64,000 nt of DNA from assembly GCF_019703515.2 (NCBI RefSeq), contig NC_059374.1, positions 16,561,095 to 16,625,094 of the forward strand, given 5' to 3'. This DNA is from Myxocyprinus asiaticus (taxonomy: Eukaryota; Chordata; Actinopteri; Cypriniformes; Catostomidae). A program made the position numbers and the translations under genes. Positions 58,393 through 64,000 of this stretch are shown one piece after another. Numbering within the stretch: the first letter of the stretch is position 1; every line of letters begins with the position of its first letter. Below the pieces are notes generated by a model. It was not told the origin of the DNA and searched no databases. It was given only the letters and a program-made list of their open reading frames with translations.

Positions 58393-58590
58393 ATGGAGGA
58401 GGTGTGGATTAATGTGGAGGATGCCTCAAGCAGCAGTACAACACCTGGATGGCCGCAGCTGAAAGGGCTTTTCGCAATGAAGACAAAGAAGGGCAATTGC
58501 ATGATTGTGCCATTTCAGATTTATATGCCTAAATCAGTCAAGATATCAGCATTCAAGAATTCTACCTCGAAATCTGAAGAAGTGTATTGA
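58393..58590 (+). pseudogene. BED-finger fragment of a hAT transposase
   Basis: The ORF begins MEEVWINVEDASSSST, then WPQLKGLFAMKTKKGNC and PKSVKISAFKNSTS. Dropping one A of GAAAT at about 58571 would place NLKK after KNSTS, the signature preceding the zinc-binding His of hAT BED fingers. One Cys is visible in KKGNC; the second of the pair is not. No catalytic domain follows, so it is an isolated N-terminal exon or fragment. Confidence 0.6.
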
Positions 58591-58626
58591 GTATATTTCT
58601 GATTTCTAGATAATTTGTAATAATAT

Positions 58627-58860
58627 GATTCACCCAAAACTGAAAAAACCTTTCTTTTTTTTGTTTTTTTTTTGTGGCATACAATGGCCATCAATGTCAT
58701 ACAACTGCTTAGTGATGTCATACAGTGGCAGTGGATGGTGACCTCCTCTTCAAGCTACAAAAGGACACAAAAACATATTTCAGAAGTCGAATGAATTATT
58801 CATTGTGACTCGTGCCTTGTTCTGAAGGTATACGATAAGGTTTGATGAGAAACAAACCAA
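58627..58860 (+). repeat. Short dispersed repeat copy (ATTCACCCAAAA start)
   Basis: Starts GATTCACCCAAAACTGAAAA, similar to the head of the repeat at 60811-61085 (TAGTTCACTCAAAAATGAAAA), and continues with GGATGGTGACC and CATATTTCAGAAG, matching the later part of that family. Internal sequence is diverged. Confidence 0.5.
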
Positions 58861-58920
58861 ATTTTTTCAGTTCAATTTGTCTGTCTATGGATGTGCTTGA
58901 AAGATACAAGTGTGTCTTAA

Positions 58921-59520
58921 AGGATTATTCCAGGTTCAATACAAGATAAACCTAATCAACAGCATTTGTGGCATAATGTTGATTACCACAAAAATGTATT
59001 TCCACTCCCTCCATTTCTTGAAAAAAGAAAAAGCAAAAGTTGAGTTATAGTGAGGCACTGACAATGGAAGTGAAGGCAGAAATGTGAAGCTTATAATTTT
59101 ATAAAAGCACTTGCGTGAATTCTTCTGTTAAAAATCATGTATTATTTGAGCTGAAAAATTATTTCAATTGTCATTTTTACAGTCATTTTAGGGTTTGTTT
59201 ACATTACATCATCATTGCAACGAAGTTGTAAAATTGGATATAAAATTACACAGAAAAGTTAAGCGATTTTGTCACACTAAAAGCATGTTAACACGCATAT
59301 TGTTTATGTCTTGTGGCTGTACTTTTGAAAAAGTTAGTATTGTAACGTTCAAAATTTGGCCCCATTCACTTCCATTGTAAGTGCCTCACTGTAACCCAGA
59401 TTTTTTTTTTTTTTTTTTTTTTTAAAGAAGGGGCAAGTCAAAATGAATTTGGGTGTTATTCAATATTATGCCACATATGCTGTGATTGAGATTAACTTGT
59501 ATTAACACCGGAATATTCCT
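58921..59520. mobile_element. TTAA-flanked MITE, complete
   Basis: TTAA at 58917-58920 and 59521-59524. The ends AGGATTATTCCAGGTTCAAT and (reverse complement) AGGAATATTCCGGTGTTAAT start a terminal inverted repeat of about 65 bp that continues through CATTTGTGGCATAATGTTGA. The AGG start and TTAA duplication match the Kolobok-like element at 20818, so a shared superfamily is possible. A T tract at 59401-59423 lies inside. No coding capacity. Confidence 0.8.
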
Positions 59521-59524
59521 TTAA

Positions 59525-60216
59525 CAAGCGCAAAAATGGCACTGTCACTTTAACAAGCAACAGGCATCTCACAAACTGAGATAAGTCTCTCTTTTTTTAG
59601 TGCATCCATGCAATTTGTGATTAAAATGAATATTTACTGTATATTTGTCTGACTGTAAAGAACAGGAAGTATATTAAAAGACACATTATTCAATGAAAGT
59701 GGACTGCGGGATCTCATCTTTGATGGACACATTACACGGAAGAAATATTCTGTTTTAATCTCAAGCACTTTTCAACAAAAAAGGTGATTTTCCAGGTATT
59801 CAAGGACTTACATTTCTAAAAGCTAACTTTAAGCACTTCAAGGACCTTTTGTGAACCCTGTAAACAATGTAGAATAAAGCTCAGTAGGGGTCAAATCAAG
59901 CAATAGAAAGATTATGATGTCTGATGTTTGTTGCAAATTTCGAAATATCAAGTTTTGCCTCTATATGGTTTGTAATTTTTTTGGTTTGCAATATATATAA
60001 ATTAAATATATGGTTCCATACCTAGTAGCTAGCTAGCTAGCTAACCCAGCTAACATGGTAAATTAAATGCTACTGAACCATAACTGACATGTAAAAGTTA
60101 ACAATCCCAACATACCTCTGTCTGTGTGTTTTCAGATTACTCAAAAAATTGGACGTTGTTGTTAAAGCATCTGAAATTTGTTACCCACAGGTTCTACATG
60201 TTGCAATCCTTTTTAT

Positions 60217-60247
<31 letters not shown>

Positions 60248-60517
60248 TTTTTGCCTTCAGTAATGTATTCTTTATATCCAAATGATATTACCTTTGGTAT
60301 AATTTTTTCTGTGTCATCCTTGAATGCGTGATCTTCAAAATTGGTCCTACTCTAGTTGAAGTTGATTGGTTGGTTGTCTGATTGGTTGAATGTGGGGCGT
60401 TGAAATGCATTTTTGAAAATCAAATGAATTGTTTATTGGGTAAAATGAATTGTTGGTTTGCTGCACATTTTTATATGTACAACTCTGATATTTGGTTTTA
60501 GAATGTATCAAGACTTT
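59525..60517. other. Intergenic DNA with simple repeats
   Basis: No gene. It includes a (CTAG)n run at about 60026-60043 and T-rich runs at 60209-60252. Confidence 0.5.
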
Positions 60518-60665
60518 CCAAGTCAGAGGGCTCGAGTCCTAGTCAAGTCGCAATTCATTGTTGTCAAAGTCTAAGTTGAGTCGCAAGTCTTCTTTAATTA
60601 TGTCATCAAATTTGTGGCTCGAGTCCAAGTCAAGTCCAAGTCATTCGACTCGAGTCCACAACCCT
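60518..60665. repeat. CTCGAGTCC/AAGTCAAGTC repeat
   Basis: Irregular tandem copies of GAGTC-containing words (CTCGAGTCCTAG, AAGTTGAGTCGCAAGTC, CTCGAGTCCAAGTC, ACTCGAGTCC) over 150 bases. Similar stretches occur in fish non-autonomous hAT elements, but no ends are seen here. Confidence 0.55.
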
Positions 60666-60810
60666 GTTAAAAGTTTCCTATTCTCATTTACTAGTGAGTC
60701 TGATGCCCTCCTTATATGGCATTTTCATGGGCGTGGGTTATTGTAATTGTGAGAGCATGCATGCCTGCTCTGTTTATGAATGCTTGGAATTCACTATTAT
60801 ACACAAGTTT

Positions 60811-61085
60811 AAAGTGATAGTTCACTCAAAAATGAAAATTCTCTTATCATTTACTTACCCTCATGCCATCCCAGTTGTGTATGATTTTCTTTCTTCTGCA
60901 GAACACAAACAGATTTTTAGAAGAATATCTGATATCTATTGGTCCTTACAATGCAAGTGAATGGTGACCAGAACTTTAAAGCTCCAAAAAACACAAAGGC
61001 CACATAAAAGTAATCTATAAGACTGCAGTGGTTAAATCTATATCTTCAGAAGTGGTATAAGTGTGGGTGAGAAACAAATCAATAC
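60811..61085 (+). repeat. Dispersed repeat (TAGTTCACTCAAAAATG family)
   Basis: Head TTTAAAGTGATAGTTCACTC, then TCATTTACTTACCCTCATGC, TTCTTCTGCAGAACACAAA, GAATGGTGACC and AGTGGTATAAGTGTGGGTGA. Related copies are at 51405-51530 (-) and 58627-58860. No protein is encoded; ORFs here are chance. Confidence 0.65.
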
Positions 61086-64000
61086 GTATGTCCTTTTTTA
61101 CATAGTTTAAAAGTGAAAGTGAAAGTGGAGCTTTATGGATAAAAAAAGTGCTTTTTCACACACAATTTTGGCTGTATCTAAGGCAGCTGCCTCGCTTGCC
61201 AGTCAGTCACTGACTTCACAGGCAGAGTGTTGTGTATGAAAGGATCTTGTAAAGCTTTAAAAGTTCACTTGAATTTGTTCTAGATCATTACACATGATGC
61301 TATGATGCCTTGAAAGCTGCTTTGGACCTAAGGAAACTGGTTTCAGACCGGCTTCCAAAGCACTATAAAGTCATGTTTAATGATCTGAAACAAATTCATG
61401 TGAGCTTTAGATATAACCATGCAAATATTTAGTGCCTAAAATGCCTATTTCTAGGTAGAAATGGAGTCATAAAATGAATTTGGACATGACTTGATGCCTT
61501 TCTACCTCTGTATACAGCCTCTGAAGGCAGCATTTTTCAGCTGTTGGACAAACCATTATGTTTAGCCCTGCAAGTACTTATTTAAATCAAGTCATATGGG
61601 CACTGCTGCACCTGTGCATAATCAGCCATCCAGGTCATAGTACAGACAGGGGCAGGTTTATTATTTCTGAGGCCCCAAGCAACCGACCAACCCGGGGCCC
61701 CATTTAGAAAAATGTTCTTAAAAAAATTACATTAAATTGATTTTAAATAAGAATTTTAAATTCATCCTATCAGCCGTTGTAGCCAAGTACATTCAAAATG
61801 TTTAATGAAATAAAATTCTAGTTCAAGATAATTAATGCAAGTTTTTAATTTTTAAAATATACCTACATATATTTTTACAAACCATTTTTTTTTAATGAAC
61901 AGGGTGTGCAAAACCTACTACTTCTGTACCAGCCAGTATCCAGTCAGCACACTTCCAGTTGAGTATGTTCCATTTATTTGTCATCCAACAAAAGTATAAT
62001 CCTTTTGACAAATGTATGTTCCACCATTCTTTATGGACGTTTAACATAATTGGTAATAAAACATCAACCATGCGGTTAAAAACTGTTTGCTTTTTACTGA
62101 CAGGCCTCCTTTGCTATCTACTGCATCCCTTTAAACAGGACCCTATAGGTGTCATGCAGTGTATTGTTCATTGTGTTGCAAAAGGCTGTATTTTATGTAA
62201 GCATCGTAGGCAACATTCATAACAGTAACAGTAAACATACAACGTATGGCAGCCCCTCAGCACACTAGAGCAGAAGGGGGAAAAAAACATTGCCGTTTAT
62301 CAAGCGCTGAAACTTTGCTTGGTGCAGAATAATCTGGAATAATGTTAAGCATTGTAACAGTCACCTCTTTGCAACCTGAACTTGTTCAAAACATTAAATC
62401 TTTATGACACCTGCGCTAAAAACAATCTAGACACAGCGCTACGAATGAAAGATAACACAGGTGTCTCGATGTGTTTTTGAGACATTAAGTTATTTTTAAA
62501 TTGACACAGTGTCTCAAAATGTGCCGGTCCTGCATGAGACACTGAAGAAACAGCGAGACACGGTGCAGCAGTCAAGGACGTTCGTCCAGCGTGTGTTTAC
62601 ATAGGAAAACAATGGAAAAACTGAGCAGACGCACGCAAAAACATGTTTGGTGTGAACGGCAAACAAGTTTGGAAGTCCTGTATATTTTTTCATAAATTAC
62701 AAACCCGAACCCAAAGTCCTACTTGGAAAAACTGACCTAAACCCAGCGGACCTCTGACGTGAACCGCTCTAAGATTGCTGACAACAGCATATTTGCGCGT
62801 GTACCCAGAACATCAAGTTCCCCTCAGCTTATGCACAAGTGACTGATGTTCACTTACCAAAATCTGTAAAATTGGAAAGGGTCTCAGCTCTCACTTTGGA
62901 TACTTTCATCTCTAAGAAAATGTACTGCGGAGAGCAAAGTGGGTGTCTGATTGGCTCTATATTATATATAATAACTTGCATTTGATCCTATCACTCTAAG
63001 TAGGACTTGGTGCTATTAGTGGTGTTCTAATTCTGTTTTCCCGCTCACATACATTACAGATAACAGCCTTATTTTGATAGAGTGTTGTGAAAGACTTCAT
63101 TAGTCTAACGGCACTACATGGTGAATAATGGCAGCTGCCTTAACCTTGTGCTGAGGTGTCATTTTGAATTGTAATGCCCAATTGTAACAGGGCTTTACAA
63201 CACATTACTGTTCAGCTATAATGGATGGCTGCTGCAATGTGACTGGACTGCACAATGCTGAAGTCTGGATTGCGCAAGACAGGGCTGTTTAGGGTATGTG
63301 GAACAAGCAAAATATATACAGATCTTCTTAATTAAGGCTAATAGGGAGTGAGCATTTTATTCATACCAGGCTACTAAAGAGGACTAATGAGCACATTTTC
63401 ATATGAACTCGTTTCAAAAACGCCAAGCTTGCCAAGCTAAAAACATCTTAGAAGTAGTTCAGCCACATTCAAGGTACTTTTTTGAAAAAGTAGTTAGCTA
63501 TGCTACAAGCTAATTACGTTGAAGATACTTAAGGGGTAAATATATTTTTTTTCGGACAATAAAATGTGTAATTGAATCATATTTTTGGTTCGTGGCTATG
63601 TAAGAATGGCATATATTGCTGGTGACTTTCCAAATTAATGATGAGGATTTTGATTCATTGTTAATTTTTATTTAATTCACTGATTCATTCAGTAACCATT
63701 CAGGAGATTGCATATTTACGCCAGTAGGTGGTGACAAATTGGAATCTTTCATGTTATACAGTAAGTGAGTCATGATACAGAGTAGTTCACCTCTGAAACA
63801 ACGAAAGTAATCGAGAATGATTCGTTCACTTAAAAGATTGTACCAAAAACACTGAATTGCTTACAAACGAAACCCCAAGTTCAAAACCAGAGTATGACAA
63901 CAGTGCAAAGATGAGTGGTGCTTGATGTATTTCTTCTTTTGAATTTCTTTTCACTGATGGACAAGATATGCACAAACTGGACAATTATTGTCTGAAATGT
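61086..64000. other. Intergenic DNA, no gene recognised
   Basis: The last 3 kb show no motif of a known protein family. The segment 62560-62660 (GTTCGTCCAGCG, GTGTGAACGGC) resembles part of the hAT element at about 55880-55945 and may be another fragment of that family. Confidence 0.45.
63720..63734 (+). promoter_or_regulatory. Weak CTCF-like motif
   Basis: CCAGTAGGTGGTGAC fits the vertebrate CTCF core (CCASYAGRKGGCRC) except for one or two positions. A single short match in 64 kb is expected by chance, so this is only a candidate. Confidence 0.2.

Noticed and set aside
1..64000. CRISPR arrays or bacterial operons
   Set aside because: No regularly spaced identical repeats with unique spacers; tandem repeats seen are microsatellites or transposon parts, and the content is vertebrate.

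Overview
The window looks like intergenic DNA from a ray-finned fish, most likely a cypriniform (carp, barb or danio group). The evidence is the mix of elements: DIRS-type tyrosine-recombinase retrotransposons, several Tc1-like families, hAT, PIF/Harbinger-like and TTAA-type DNA transposons, an L2-clade LINE and tRNA-derived SINEs, all in an AT-rich, microsatellite-rich background. I found no host protein-coding exon, rRNA gene, functional tRNA gene or CRISPR array. Every protein similarity I could recognise belongs to a transposable element, and all of these genes are broken.

Layout. 1-1512: no gene. 1513-8642: DIRS copy 1 on the + strand, with inverted terminal repeats, an internal complementary region, and gag, RT-RNase H and tyrosine recombinase (YR) pseudogenes. 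Its gag is split by a well-preserved Tc1-like transposon (3032-4610, TA duplication). 9837-11910: a 2-kb repeat with TG...CA ends whose inverted partner lies at 42204-44176. 12447-13811: hAT element with a BED-finger remnant. 16032-16741: PIF/Harbinger-like MITE. 18505-22560: cluster of Tc1 fragments, two of them head to head, plus a TTAA-flanked element with a decayed THAP domain (Kolobok-like). 23445-25300: old repeat containing a solo LTR (24404-24892) with a perfect 5-bp duplication; a second copy at 57150-58330 lacks the LTR. 25950-27665: MITE split by a hAT element. 28980-29545 and 49405-49995: direct repeat pair. 31910-35241: SINEs, a MITE and a 44-bp near-perfect inverted repeat.

35798-42181: DIRS copy 2 on the - strand. 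It has a long gag ORF and an open YR catalytic domain but has lost RT-RNase H, and it carries a piggyBac-like insertion. 46320-47798: PIF/Harbinger-like element with a SINE nested in it, both with target duplications. 52240-55590: L2-clade LINE ending in a TTTGA repeat, followed at once by a hAT element (55599-56422) with a perfect 8-bp duplication. 58393-58590: another BED-finger remnant. 58921-59520: TTAA-flanked MITE. The last 3 kb hold nothing I can identify.

No group of genes here works as a pathway. The useful content is the nesting order and target-site duplications, which give a relative history of insertions, and the opposite lesions of the two DIRS copies, which could have relied on proteins from elsewhere. 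I see no convincing undescribed system. The items best worth a second look are the conserved Cys/His cluster at the DIRS Gag N-terminus, the THAP remnant in the TTAA element, the 44-bp inverted repeat and the paired 2-kb repeat.
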